This document shows, piece by piece, positions 35,306-44,949 of a stretch of 64,000 bases of DNA. The notes under the pieces are model-generated. The model was not told the DNA's origin. It worked only from the letters and a program-made list of their open reading frames with translations, and did no database searches. Within the stretch, counting starts at the first letter, position 1; each line of letters begins with the position of its first letter. This stretch comes from Selenomonadales bacterium (GTDB lineage: Bacteria > Bacillota > Negativicutes > Selenomonadales > Selenomonadaceae), in the NCBI GenBank assembly GCA_900769615.1, contig CAAGHH010000012.1, positions 36,788 to 100,787 on the forward strand, read 5' to 3'. The translations under genes and the position numbers were made by a program.

Positions 35306-36708
35306 TAGTAACGGCCTCCATCAAAGCTCCTGTCAGCACCTTCAGCCACAAAAAAATCAGCTGGCAATTCAACACCATTTTGTTCAAATTTATCCATAAA
35401 ACTTGGTTGTAAACCAGTCGAAGCAAACTGACCAATAGCTTTGCCCGTATCATCAAAACCATTTTGTTCAAAGCGAAAGATATCCTGCGTAGTAATAGTG
35501 TTATCCTCCATGTGCTGAACCTCGGTGATATAAGTAATCTTACGGCTGCCATCACGGATACGTGACTGCTGAATAATAAGGTCTATAGCTGATGCTATCT
35601 GCTCGCGAATTGCCCGCACCGGAAGCTCCAAGCCGCTCATGAGCACCATCGTCTCAAGTCGCGACAGCGCATCACGCGGACTATTAGCATGAGCAGTCGT
35701 AAGTGAACCATCATGACCAGTATTCATCGCCTGTAACATGTCCAAAGCTTCGCCACTGCGAACCTCGCCGACGATAATACGATCAGGACGCATACGCAAG
35801 GCATTGCGAACTAAATCACGAATAGTTATCTGACCTTTGCCTTCGATATTGGCTGGTCTGGATTCCAGCGTTACTACATGCTCCTGCTGTAACCGAAGCT
35901 CAGCAGCATCCTCGATGGTTACAATGCGTTCATTTTCGGGAATAAATGACGATATGACATTCAAGGTCGTCGTTTTACCAGAGCCAGTACCACCCGATAC
36001 CAGTATGTTAATCCGTGCCTTAACACAGGCACGCAAAAATAAGGCCATTTTTTCATTCATCGTGCCGAATGACACTAGATTCTCAACCGTAAGCGGCGTT
36101 TTGGAGAATTTACGAATGGTTATGGCTGGTCCCACCAAGGATAAGGGCGGTATGATAATATTTACACGTGAGCCATCCTCTAGTCTCGCATCAACGAGTG
36201 GCGAAGATTCATCTATTCTTCGGCCTAAAGGCGTAAGTATCCGTTCCACGATATTCATTAAATGACCATTATCATGAAATTTTACATCCGTAAGCTCTAA
36301 TTTTCCCAGCCTTTCAACGAAAACCTTCTTCGGTCCATTTACCATAACCTCAGTAATGGAATCGTCATTTAATAACGGCTGAATCGGTCCTAAGCCAAGC
36401 ATTTCATCACGAATATCCGCGATAAGCTGCGGCTTTTCACCGCGCGGAATAGCAAAGGGATTTTCATCCAAAGCCTTTTGACAATAGGCATCGATGATAG
36501 CTTCAACCTGCCTGGGGTCTTGATTTATTGATGACAATACCTGCTGTTCCTCTGGTGTCATCTCATCAACAATACGCTGGTGAATACGATGCTTCAATGT
36601 CTGATAAGAAACTTCTTCAGCCGTATCCTGACTTTCCTCACGCGAAGCAAATATCATGACCTGCTTATTAGTTCCCTCCATGCGCCCCAGGCGCGTAAGT
36701 AACGACAT
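35305..36708 (-). CDS. tadA: Tad pilus assembly ATPase, TadA/CpaF type
   Basis: A 467-residue secretion ATPase that powers Flp pilus assembly. It has an N-terminal coil (about 35-90), then the AAA core with Walker A SGGTGSGKTTTLNV, the Asp box RIVTIEDAAELRL and RPDRIIVGEVRSGEALDMLQAMNTGHDGSL. ATG 36708 has AAAGGAG 8 bases upstream; the GTG at 36717 overlaps that site. It is followed directly by tadC. Confidence 0.96.
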   Translation of the reverse strand: MSLLTRLGRMEGTNKQVMIFASREESQDTAEEVSYQTLKHRIHQRIVDEMTPEEQQVLSSINQDPRQVEAIIDAYCQKALDENPFAIPRGEKPQLIADIRDEMLGLGPIQPLLNDDSITEVMVNGPKKVFVERLGKLELTDVKFHDNGHLMNIVERILTPLGRRIDESSPLVDARLEDGSRVNIIIPPLSLVGPAITIRKFSKTPLTVENLVSFGTMNEKMALFLRACVKARINILVSGGTGSGKTTTLNVISSFIPENERIVTIEDAAELRLQQEHVVTLESRPANIEGKGQITIRDLVRNALRMRPDRIIVGEVRSGEALDMLQAMNTGHDGSLTTAHANSPRDALSRLETMVLMSGLELPVRAIREQIASAIDLIIQQSRIRDGSRKITYITEVQHMEDNTITTQDIFRFEQNGFDDTGKAIGQFASTGLQPSFMDKFEQNGVELPADFFVAEGADRSFDGGRY

Positions 36709-36759
36709 CCTATTCACTCCTTTAATCTATCTATCTGCTTAGTGCAGTTATAGGCAAAA

Positions 36760-37188
36760 TTAATTTTTAGGATCTTGTTTATACATCTGATAGCTTATAT
36801 CGACATCAAACAACGAATTTTTACCTAAAAAATTACTGAACATCACTAATACACTGTTATCTTTTTTGACACTGGCATGAATTGTTACCTTCACACCATT
36901 AATTTTATGCTGTGAATCATATAAAGTTTCGATATTAAAGTCCTTGCGGTTATTATGATCCCAATCATATAACCCAGCTGGCAAATCAGCAGCTGTATGT
37001 TTAGCATATATATCATCATAATGCTCCGACAGCGATGCCTCATGTGCACTGCTGCGAGCAATATTATTAAAGGACATGTAATCAGCAAATATCATCCCTG
37101 AGTACATAATCCCCATAATAAGCATAATAAATAGAGGGATTATCACCGCAAATTCGACCATGGCCTGCGCCTTTTTCCAATTCAACAT
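36760..37188 (-). CDS. TadE-like minor pseudopilin
   Basis: A 142-residue protein with the TadE start KKAQAMVEFAVIIPLFIMLIMGIMYSGMIFADY (TadE/TadF hydrophobic segment with AMVEFA). A short periplasmic part follows. It is probably processed and placed in or under the pilus. ATG 37188 has GGAGG 10 bases upstream. Only one TadE-like gene is seen; no clear TadF is present. Confidence 0.85.
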   Translation of the reverse strand: MLNWKKAQAMVEFAVIIPLFIMLIMGIMYSGMIFADYMSFNNIARSSAHEASLSEHYDDIYAKHTAADLPAGLYDWDHNNRKDFNIETLYDSQHKINGVKVTIHASVKKDNSVLVMFSNFLGKNSLFDVDISYQMYKQDPKN

Positions 37189-37217
37189 AGCAATAACCCC
37201 TCCTGCTTTCACTATTA

Positions 37218-37397
37218 TTATGCGCCGATCTGAGTAGAAACCTTTTTAAATGCACTCTTAATAGCTTCACTAAGATCAGTCGTACCAATAGCTACAATAA
37301 TAGCTACCACAAAAGCCAGTACCAGTGCATACTCAACCATGCCCTGACCTTTTTCACTCAGATAACGAGCCTTTAAATAATCAATAATTTCCATCAT
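37218..37397 (-). CDS. flp: Flp-type pilin
   Basis: A 59-residue type IVb pilin. The segment LSEKGQGMVEYALVLAFVVAI shows the prepilin site: cleavage after Gly, with Glu at +5 and Tyr at +6. A hydrophobic helix and a short tail ending in STQIGA follow. The long upstream reading frame from 37460 is ignored because GAGGAGG lies 11 bases before ATG 37397. It is the major pilus subunit of this locus. Confidence 0.93.
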   Translation of the reverse strand: MMEIIDYLKARYLSEKGQGMVEYALVLAFVVAIIVAIGTTDLSEAIKSAFKKVSTQIGA

Positions 37398-37472
37398 AAT
37401 AATAACTTCCTCCTCAAAACTATAACCTGATAAATAATAAATAAATATATGTAAACTCACTAGGAGTTGACA

Positions 37473-38447
37473 TCAAAGCTTAATATCGACAATCTTGCGA
37501 ATTACCATAAAGCCTATCACTTGGAGAACCAGCGCCAGCATGATAGCCATGCGTCCATAAGTTTCCGTCCAAAGCGGTTTTAAGTAATCAGGATTCATCG
37601 TATATAATATAAGTCCTAAAGCAAACGGCAAGCCTGAAAGTAAATAGCCTGAAGCTCGTCCCTGAGCGGTAAGAGCCTTTACTTCCCGTTTTACTTTGAC
37701 GCGTTCTTCAATAGTCGCACCGATAGTATCAAGTATCTGAGCCAGATTGCCGCCGACCTGTCTTTGAATAAGCACTGCGGTAACTACCAGCTCAAAATCA
37801 GCACTCTGAACCCGCTTTTGCATATTTTCCAAGGCGGTATCCACCGTCGCCCCAACATTTATTTCACTGACGACTTTCTGCACTTCCCGCCCGACGGGGG
37901 CATCCATTTCCCGAGCAATGAGCTCAAACGCCTGCAAAAAACTAAATCCTGCCCGCATAGCATTGGAAACCATTTGCAGCATATCGCCAAGCTGATTGGT
38001 AAAAGCCTGCTGCCGGCGGCTGATATAAATGTTTAAAAACAGCAATCCTAAGACTATCCCGACAACTAAAGCCAAAATTGTCAGCATTATATCAAAAGTA
38101 GTTAAAAAAACTACTAATCCCAAAAGCAAGCCGAAAATAAGCAGCATTATTTCAAATTCAGTTCCCATCAAAGGCCAATCTGCCTGCTGCATTTTAGCAT
38201 CCATCGGATTATTTTTTTGCACCTTCTGCAATTTAACTGCCAGTTGATGCACAATTTCCCGAAAACGAGTTTTTAGATCAACGTTTCTATTACCTTGTCT
38301 AATCTGCTCCTGACGGGCGGCAATGCTGCCTGAAAAATAAGCCATGCGGTTACGAATATTTTTTTGTTCTTTTATCTTAAGCCGCCATAAGAGCACCAAA
38401 ACACTGAAACTAATAAGGACGGTTGCTAAAGCCAAAATTATTCTCAT
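37473..38447 (-). CDS. tadB: Tad pilus inner-membrane protein TadB
   Basis: A 324-residue GspF-family protein paired with TadC. N-terminal helix (about 1-22), two central helices (about 98-145), then the T2SSF domain (NQLGDMLQMVSNAMRAGFSF) and a C-terminal helix pair. ATG 38447 is four bases inside the upstream tadZ-like gene (ATGA), with AGGTGGG before it. Confidence 0.92.
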   Translation of the reverse strand: MRIILALATVLISFSVLVLLWRLKIKEQKNIRNRMAYFSGSIAARQEQIRQGNRNVDLKTRFREIVHQLAVKLQKVQKNNPMDAKMQQADWPLMGTEFEIMLLIFGLLLGLVVFLTTFDIMLTILALVVGIVLGLLFLNIYISRRQQAFTNQLGDMLQMVSNAMRAGFSFLQAFELIAREMDAPVGREVQKVVSEINVGATVDTALENMQKRVQSADFELVVTAVLIQRQVGGNLAQILDTIGATIEERVKVKREVKALTAQGRASGYLLSGLPFALGLILYTMNPDYLKPLWTETYGRMAIMLALVLQVIGFMVIRKIVDIKL

Positions 38448-39574
38448 GCTTCGTCCCACCTGATTCTATGCTTGCGGCCAATAATATCATCTGCGAGTCT
38501 GTCAACACTTTTAGCCAGCGGGCTGTCCGGCTTTAAATCAGTTGCCATCTTGCCATTGTCGGCAGCATCAGATACTATGCTGTATTCATTAGGGATAATC
38601 GCTGTCACTTTATATCCTAACTGTTGACTGAGATTTTGCTGTGATTCGGCATTACATGGTTCTACCCGGGTAAATATCGTCTTGACCCGTTCTTCGTAAT
38701 CATCCCAATCTTTAAAGATTTCCAGCGCATTTTTCATGTGCGCTATTTCATAAGCACCATTGACCATACTTACTAAAAACGTAGTCGTAGACTGCTCCGC
38801 TGCCGCAATCGAAGTCGGATTAAATCCTGGCGGAACATCTATCAACAGATAGCGGAACAAGCTGCGGCTCATTGTAATGACATTTTCAAAGCTTTCAATA
38901 GCAACTTTATCTATAAGATTAGGCGCCGCTGTACCACAAAGCACGCTCACATTCTGTGTGACTGGCATGTAATACGGATGCAAGGTCACTGGCGATAAAA
39001 AGCGTTCATCGCGTGTTGCTTCCACGATAGTCGTCTGTGGCGCCAGATTAAAGAACACTGCCATATCACCAAATTGCAAATCAGCATCAATTATCCCGAC
39101 CCGCTCATGCGTTTTACGTGCCAAGCTCACAGCCAGATTCGCAATCAAAGTTGTCTTGCCACTCTTGCCCTTAGGACTAAAGAATACCAAGGTTTCACAA
39201 CCGCCCTCACCGCCAAGCTTCGAAAAGGTATCTACTGCCTCTTGCAGTTCTGCGCCAGTAAATGGTTTTATTATATAACCTCTAGCACCAGCTTTTAAAA
39301 TATGACTAGCACTTTCCGCCCGCCATTTTTCTCCCATACAAAGAATGGACGCATGCGGATATACCTTTAAAAAATCAGCAATCAACGCCACTGAATTTTG
39401 ATTTTCAATATCGAGCAGAATAAGATTCGGATTGAATACCTGCCCCTGCCCTAAAGCATCATTAACTACTTGATAACGCGCTACTAAATCAAACCCGGGA
39501 GTTGCTTTAACCACTTGACTTAATTTTTCAATCATCAAACGATCATGCTCAACTATAAGCACCCGATATTCCAT
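38444..39574 (-). CDS. tadZ: TadZ/CpaE-like localisation ATPase with receiver domain
   Basis: A 376-residue MinD/ParA-family protein fused to an N-terminal receiver-like domain (about 1-120, with LIVEHD, LILLDIEN and a conserved Lys in IIKPF). The ATPase half begins at FFSPKGKSGKTTLIANLA, a deviant Walker A that keeps the first lysine, and has IDADLQFGDM. TadZ places the pilus machine in the cell. ATG 39574 has GGAGG 7 bases before it. Part of the Tad operon. Confidence 0.9.
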   Translation of the reverse strand: MEYRVLIVEHDRLMIEKLSQVVKATPGFDLVARYQVVNDALGQGQVFNPNLILLDIENQNSVALIADFLKVYPHASILCMGEKWRAESASHILKAGARGYIIKPFTGAELQEAVDTFSKLGGEGGCETLVFFSPKGKSGKTTLIANLAVSLARKTHERVGIIDADLQFGDMAVFFNLAPQTTIVEATRDERFLSPVTLHPYYMPVTQNVSVLCGTAAPNLIDKVAIESFENVITMSRSLFRYLLIDVPPGFNPTSIAAAEQSTTTFLVSMVNGAYEIAHMKNALEIFKDWDDYEERVKTIFTRVEPCNAESQQNLSQQLGYKVTAIIPNEYSIVSDAADNGKMATDLKPDSPLAKSVDRLADDIIGRKHRIRWDEA

Positions 39575-39610
39575 AACCATGCCTCCTTTCTTCGTTATTG
39601 CTGCCGATTT

Positions 39611-40453
39611 TTAGTGAAATAACCGATGCAGCCATGAGCCATCTCCACTGACATCGTCCACTATATCAGCTTTATCAGTTTCATTGTAACCGCCGCTATT
39701 AGTATAACGAGCTACTAAATCGCATAGAGCTTCGCTGAGAGCTGTCGTATCATTTTTTAATACCAGCGGTATGCCTTCCTTTATTGACTGACTAGCTGCC
39801 CGAAAATCATTTGGCAGTATATGATAAAATTTTTCTCCGAGCAATCTTTCGACATCATCAATACTGATACGAGTTTTAGCATTGCTGCGATTTAACACCA
39901 AGCGTATTTTATTCTTGTCATAGTTCAGATCATTTAACGTATCCGAACCAATTTTCATATTTTTGATGGTAGGGATAAAATCAACTATTCCCAAAAAAGT
40001 AACAATCGTTGATAAATCAAGCAAAGCTAAATTAAGCACACTGAACATCGAAGTAGTATCAACTATTACGTAATCAAACTTAGCCTGCAGCTGCTTTACG
40101 GCCTGCACCGCATAATCTTTTTTTATATTATAAGCCTCTTCTAATTTTTTCGGTGCAGCTAATACATAAAAAACCGTGTCATTATATTCATAAGGTGTCA
40201 AAAATTCTTCTACATGACAGGCATTTCCCTGTACCGTCAAAGCTTTTTGCACATCAGCCATCGTATTTTCCGGTAAAAGCTGCAAATAGTTGCAGACATC
40301 GCCAAATTGCAAATCAAAATCAATCAAGCATACCCGCCGGCCTTGCCGAGCCAGCTCTGATGCCATATTACAGCTTATCAGCGTCTTGCCAACTGCGGAA
40401 GCAGTGCTGAAAAACGTCATAACAACACCATTTATGCTTTTATCCATCTCCAT
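39611..40453 (-). CDS. Second MinD/TadZ-like ATPase with degenerate Walker A
   Basis: A 280-residue ParA/MinD-family protein beginning close to the P-loop, without the receiver domain. Its P-loop reads STASAVGKT, so the signature lysine and both glycines of KGGxGKT are replaced while the final GKT remains. The switch motif IDFDLQFGDV is normal. GGGGG lies 8 bases before ATG 40453. It stands directly upstream of the receiver-type TadZ. The two may act as a pair, with this one as a partner or anchor (inference). Confidence 0.85.
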   Translation of the reverse strand: MEMDKSINGVVMTFFSTASAVGKTLISCNMASELARQGRRVCLIDFDLQFGDVCNYLQLLPENTMADVQKALTVQGNACHVEEFLTPYEYNDTVFYVLAAPKKLEEAYNIKKDYAVQAVKQLQAKFDYVIVDTTSMFSVLNLALLDLSTIVTFLGIVDFIPTIKNMKIGSDTLNDLNYDKNKIRLVLNRSNAKTRISIDDVERLLGEKFYHILPNDFRAASQSIKEGIPLVLKNDTTALSEALCDLVARYTNSGGYNETDKADIVDDVSGDGSWLHRLFH

Positions 40454-40473
40454 GCAATCTGCCCCCTTGTTTT

Positions 40474-42057
40474 TTATTTATTCTGCCCCTGCAATACTTC
40501 CGGTGCTACGATATGGTCTAATGAATATTCATCGGCTGCCGGCTTGTCTTTAGTATCAGCTGACGATTTTTTAGCCGCTGCTTCCTTTTTCGCTGGGATT
40601 GGACCATTTACATCAACCGACTGCATAGCCTGAACCTCGCGCCGGCTGTCATTAAAGGTATCTTCCAGCTTCTTGGACATTTTAACCGGTGTATTCTCAT
40701 TTACTACTCTTGGCGTAATAAGTATCATGATTTCCGATTTGTTTTTAGTATTATTGTGATACTTAAATAACTCACCTAAGATTGGAATATCACCTAAAAC
40801 CGGCACCTTCGATACTTTTTTTCCATCTTCTGAATTTAAAAGACCACCTATTGCCATCGTCATTCCCGTAGGAATATTGACCATAGTATCAGCTCGTCTC
40901 GTCGTAAGGCCTGGCATATTAAAACCATTTACTGTTACAGCATTACTCCAATCAAGGCGGCTTACTGTTGCCTGCAGATCAGCGGTAATATTGCCATCAC
41001 TGTCAACCTGCGGTTTTACTAAATTTAATTGGATACCATAAGGCCTATACTCAACTGTAACCGTATCACTATCCTTGTATGGTACGGGAATTTCACCGCC
41101 AACCAGGATACTTGCCGTCTTGCCACTCATCGTCGTAATATTAGGGCGAGAAATTATCCTCGCCTTGCCCTGTTCAACTAAAGCATGAATCTGAGCATTT
41201 ATTTGCGAAAAATGCGTATACAGCCAATTGCGGTTGTACCAATGATTGCCTTTATCCCGCTGCTTACCAAATGATTCACCACCGTAAAATCTTCCAGCCT
41301 CATCCAAAGTAACTCCACTATTGCCTGTTACCGTAGTATTGCCCGCACTATCCGTCGTTACCGTAGTTTTTTGATTATCACCCGATATCTTTTGCGATGA
41401 ATAGGTCATGCCTAACTGTTTAGCATCATCAGAATTAATCTCGATTACCATAGCCTCGATATTTATCTGATCCGGATTTGCCATCTCGAGCAGGTTAACT
41501 ACCTTAGCACTGGTATCAACGTCTTCTTCGGTTTCAATATCGTTACTATTGATATCTACACCGTCACTCATTTTTTTAGTGACCTTTTTCGTAGCATTTA
41601 CTTCATCATCACCTACGTAAAGACTAGCTATCTTAAAGGCTAAGGTTCTTTCGTATTGATTTTTGACTACGCCGCGCAAAAGCACCCTGTCACCAACTAA
41701 CTGTACTTTGACCCCTGGAAGATCAATCGCTTTTTCAATTAATTTGGCTAAACCTTTATCTTCTTTTGATACCGTCACCTGATATTCCTGACGCATACCG
41801 TTTTTAGTCCAAATATTTAAGGTCGTTGTCCCAGGCGCAAAAGCCACGACATTTAAAGCGCTGGCACCTAATATCTTTACATCAGCAATCTTGGGATTAG
41901 CTACGGCTACTCTTGCGATACCGCTGCCAGTATTTAAATAATACGATTGATTGATATTTAAGTTGATTGGCTGTACATAAGCAAAAGCCGGTGCTGGCAT
42001 CATCATAACCGTGGCACTAAGGCAGCCTAAAGCAAAGGTTTTATTTAATATTTTCAT
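40474..42057 (-). CDS. rcpA: Tad pilus outer-membrane secretin, RcpA/CpaC type
   Basis: A 527-residue outer-membrane channel for the Flp pilus. It has a signal peptide (about 1-26, ending MPAPAFA), the pilus-assembly N-domain (NINQSYYLNTGSGIARVAVANPKIADV) and a BON-like region. The secretin domain follows, with ILVGGEIPVPY, PVLGDIPILGELFKY and MILITPRVV. Its presence implies an outer membrane. The gene starts two bases after cpaB ends, so the pair is co-translated. Confidence 0.95.
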   Translation of the reverse strand: MKILNKTFALGCLSATVMMMPAPAFAYVQPINLNINQSYYLNTGSGIARVAVANPKIADVKILGASALNVVAFAPGTTTLNIWTKNGMRQEYQVTVSKEDKGLAKLIEKAIDLPGVKVQLVGDRVLLRGVVKNQYERTLAFKIASLYVGDDEVNATKKVTKKMSDGVDINSNDIETEEDVDTSAKVVNLLEMANPDQINIEAMVIEINSDDAKQLGMTYSSQKISGDNQKTTVTTDSAGNTTVTGNSGVTLDEAGRFYGGESFGKQRDKGNHWYNRNWLYTHFSQINAQIHALVEQGKARIISRPNITTMSGKTASILVGGEIPVPYKDSDTVTVEYRPYGIQLNLVKPQVDSDGNITADLQATVSRLDWSNAVTVNGFNMPGLTTRRADTMVNIPTGMTMAIGGLLNSEDGKKVSKVPVLGDIPILGELFKYHNNTKNKSEIMILITPRVVNENTPVKMSKKLEDTFNDSRREVQAMQSVDVNGPIPAKKEAAAKKSSADTKDKPAADEYSLDHIVAPEVLQGQNK

Positions 42058-42058
42058 G

Positions 42059-43096
42059 TCAATTTACCCCCACTCTAGCTGAATCTATCCCACGGATAAC
42101 TTCGATACTGTTACTGCTATTCATTACGGGAGCAGCCGGTCTAGCTGGTACCGCTGGAGCAGGTGGCGTATATGATCTAGGTGCTTGCTGCACGCTTGGC
42201 GCTGCCGCTCTGACTGGTGCTTGACTGCTATTCGTCATGTTAGTATTTTGTACGCTTGGTTTGTCACCTGGCATAAAGTAATCCTTATCCAGCGTGAAAA
42301 TATCACTTGGTGCATAAGGACGAAGTACCAGATAAATCGTCCCTTTTTGAGAAGCAACGGCTAATTTCAGTGCCTCATCCAACGGCAGTGCCAAGGTTGC
42401 AGTCGCCATCGCATCACTGCTGCCCTTCAGCGTACTGTCATCACCGCCAGATTTTTTATCTTTGCTGTCTTTATCCTTATTAGCATCATCAGCACTTGAC
42501 TTATCCTGCGTTTTAGCGGCACTCGTTCCGGTCTTATTAATACCAAGCAGCAAGACATTCTGCATCAGAATCTCTCCCTTAATACCATCTTCTTTTTTAC
42601 CGGAAACTACCATCACATCGACATAATCACCAGCTTTAGCAAAACCTGATACGCCCGTTATATCGGTGATTGCTACTGATACCGCCCGGCAGTTTGGCGG
42701 AATAGTTCCCGTAAATCCAGCCATGCGGACATCTTTATATACCTTGCGGTCAGTCAGGATATCGCCTTGCTGAATTGCCGTACTCGTTGGATAATTAACT
42801 GCCTCACTGACATCAGTAAATGCGCCCGCTGGCACAATATCCGCTGGAACTTCGACCACTTTGAGCATATTATCTTTTATTACGGTTCTTTCGGGTATGT
42901 CCTGTTTGGCCACTACCACTTTAACCATTTCTACTTTGGCTTCGTCCTTTGCTTTGGAATCCACTCCAGAAAGCGAAAAGTAAACCAACAGTCCTAACAG
43001 CACGCTAACGGCGGCTGCGATGATCAGCCACTGCCTATAGGTAATGCGTTCAAATAACGCTCGAAATTTACCGGCAGGACGAGAAAATTTAATCAT
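42059..43096 (-). CDS. rcpC: Flp pilus assembly protein RcpC/CpaB
   Basis: A 345-residue protein with an N-terminal membrane helix (about 25-46), a SAF domain (VVVAKQDIPERTVIKDNMLKVVEVP) and the CpaB domain (FTGTIPPNCRAVSVAITDITGVSGFAKAGDYVDVM). A Lys/Asp-rich insert and a Pro/Ser-rich C-terminal tail follow. It stabilises the secretin. It is the first gene of the minus-strand Tad operon. The 254-base gap upstream is AT-rich and I see no strong promoter in it. Confidence 0.92.
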   Translation of the reverse strand: MIKFSRPAGKFRALFERITYRQWLIIAAAVSVLLGLLVYFSLSGVDSKAKDEAKVEMVKVVVAKQDIPERTVIKDNMLKVVEVPADIVPAGAFTDVSEAVNYPTSTAIQQGDILTDRKVYKDVRMAGFTGTIPPNCRAVSVAITDITGVSGFAKAGDYVDVMVVSGKKEDGIKGEILMQNVLLLGINKTGTSAAKTQDKSSADDANKDKDSKDKKSGGDDSTLKGSSDAMATATLALPLDEALKLAVASQKGTIYLVLRPYAPSDIFTLDKDYFMPGDKPSVQNTNMTNSSQAPVRAAAPSVQQAPRSYTPPAPAVPARPAAPVMNSSNSIEVIRGIDSARVGVN

Positions 43097-43350
43097 TTTG
43101 CGATATTCTCCTCAACTTTAGGACATAAGTCATTGACATTTTATTAAAGTTTTCTTAAAGCAACAAACTGAATATAACACAAAGTTCCTCTGTAGCAAAT
43201 ACTTTTTTACATTTTATCATGTCTATTTCACATATTTCCCTATTATTTTCTATATGAAACCGATTTAGTATCTTAAAAATACTTTACAACAACCTATTTT
43301 CAACATTAAACTAATAATCGTAAAATTTAACTAGATGGGAGTTTTATCCT

Positions 43351-43995
43351 ATGAATATTTTTTTAATTTTAAAATTGTTATTAGTTATTTTTATTAGTGT
43401 GCTCGGTACTAAGCTAGCTGCATATTGGCTAAATTTTCTCTATCTTAAGCACAGTAATATTCTTAGCTATAAAGAAACAATAGCTGCTCGCAGCCGTTAC
43501 CGCCAATTATTACTGCCATTTTTACTAGGCACTATTTTCGGCTGGCAAATAATAGCATTATCGGATAATGCTGCAACGATTATCTTAAAAATGATTTGCT
43601 GTTATTTTTTGTTGCTCTTTACTTTCAGTGATTTTGAGCAAGAGGTTATTTTTGACCACATGCTGCTGCCATTTGCTATTTTCGGTATTATTTTTACCTT
43701 AACTGCCGGATTACCGTTTTTTAATCATCTTACAGCAGCTGCCGATGGCGGAATCAGCTTTTTGCTGCTGGCTATTTTGACCCGTGGCGGTATCGGCGGG
43801 GGTGATATAAAGCTTATTGCGGCGCTTGGAATCTGGCTTGGTACTGATAATCTGCTTACCGTGACTTGTATCGGTTTGTTAACTGGCGGTGTATTTGCTT
43901 TTTTATTACTCATCTCTAAGCGCAAAAAAAGAACCGATTATTTTGCTTACGGTCCTTTTTTTACCCTTACGGCTTTATTTTATTTATTATTTTAG
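43351..43995 (+). CDS. tadV: Prepilin peptidase (A24 family), TadV/CpaA type
   Basis: A 214-residue membrane peptidase that would cleave the Flp pilin. Aspartates are at FSDFEQEVIFDHML and in GGIGGGDIKLIAALG, the two A24 motifs. Seven or so helices. It is transcribed away from the Tad operon. Its stop overlaps the htpX stop on the other strand by a few bases (43992-43995). Confidence 0.9.
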   Translation: MNIFLILKLLLVIFISVLGTKLAAYWLNFLYLKHSNILSYKETIAARSRYRQLLLPFLLGTIFGWQIIALSDNAATIILKMICCYFLLLFTFSDFEQEVIFDHMLLPFAIFGIIFTLTAGLPFFNHLTAAADGGISFLLLAILTRGGIGGGDIKLIAALGIWLGTDNLLTVTCIGLLTGGVFAFLLLISKRKKRTDYFAYGPFFTLTALFYLLF

Positions 43996-44846
43996 ACACG
44001 CATCATTGCAGCCTGTTCTCTAAGCCTAGCAATACGTTCCTCAGTTGCAGGATGCGTACTAAAAAGATTAGCTATTTTAGCGCCAGCTCCCTTTAACGGA
44101 TTGATGATAAACATATGCGCCGTAGCTGGATTAACATCACGCTCCGGTTGTACATGCGATGCATAATACTCTATTTTTTCTAAAGCATCCGCCAAATAAT
44201 TAGGGTTACCACAGATAACACCACCATCATGGTCAGCTTCGTATTCACGGGAACGTGAAATTGCCATTTGAATAAGCATAGCTGCTATCGGTGCCAATAT
44301 TATTGTTGCCAATGCTGCAAATGGATTACCATTATCATCATCATTAGAACTGCCGCCAAAGAAAGCCATAAACTGAGCTGCGTAAGTTATGACGCTCGCC
44401 ATCATTGCTGCAATAGTAGATGTAAGAATATCACGATTCTTTACATGCGAAAGCTCATGCGCCAGTACGCCTGAAAGCTCATTATAATCCAGTGCCTGCA
44501 TAATTCCAGTAGTAACCGCAACTGCTGCATGATCCGGATTTCGACCAGTAGCGAACGCATTCGGAACATCTGAATCTATAATACAAACTCTAGGCATCGG
44601 AAGCTCAGCATTAGCTGCTAAATTTTCCACTAATCCGTAAAGCTGTGGCGCTTCATCTGACGTTACCTCTCTGGCACTATACATTTTCAGTACCATAGTA
44701 TCACTGTACCAGTAGGTAAATATATTCATAGCCAGCGATACCAGCAGCATGAACATTAAACCGCCACGACCACCAATCAAACCACCAATAAACATCATGA
44801 TGGCTGCCATCATTACCATCAATACCAATGTCTTTAAATTATTCAT
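43992..44846 (-). CDS. htpX: Protease HtpX
   Basis: Membrane zinc metalloprotease (284 residues) for membrane protein quality control. Helices at about 10-45, then zinc motif ELSGVLAHELSHVKNRD, helices about 145-190, and EYEADHDGG carrying the third ligand. ATG 44846 follows GGAGAGGGATT; the upstream ATG at 44867 is ignored. Confidence 0.95.
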   Translation of the reverse strand: MNNLKTLVLMVMMAAIMMFIGGLIGGRGGLMFMLLVSLAMNIFTYWYSDTMVLKMYSAREVTSDEAPQLYGLVENLAANAELPMPRVCIIDSDVPNAFATGRNPDHAAVAVTTGIMQALDYNELSGVLAHELSHVKNRDILTSTIAAMMASVITYAAQFMAFFGGSSNDDDNGNPFAALATIILAPIAAMLIQMAISRSREYEADHDGGVICGNPNYLADALEKIEYYASHVQPERDVNPATAHMFIINPLKGAGAKIANLFSTHPATEERIARLREQAAMMRV

Positions 44847-44949
44847 AATCCCTCTCCATAAACACATTATATATCACTAATATACACTTTTATTTATATA
44901 ATTAGTTACTTAACAATTATCCTGCCTTATCAGCTTTTATTATAAAGCC

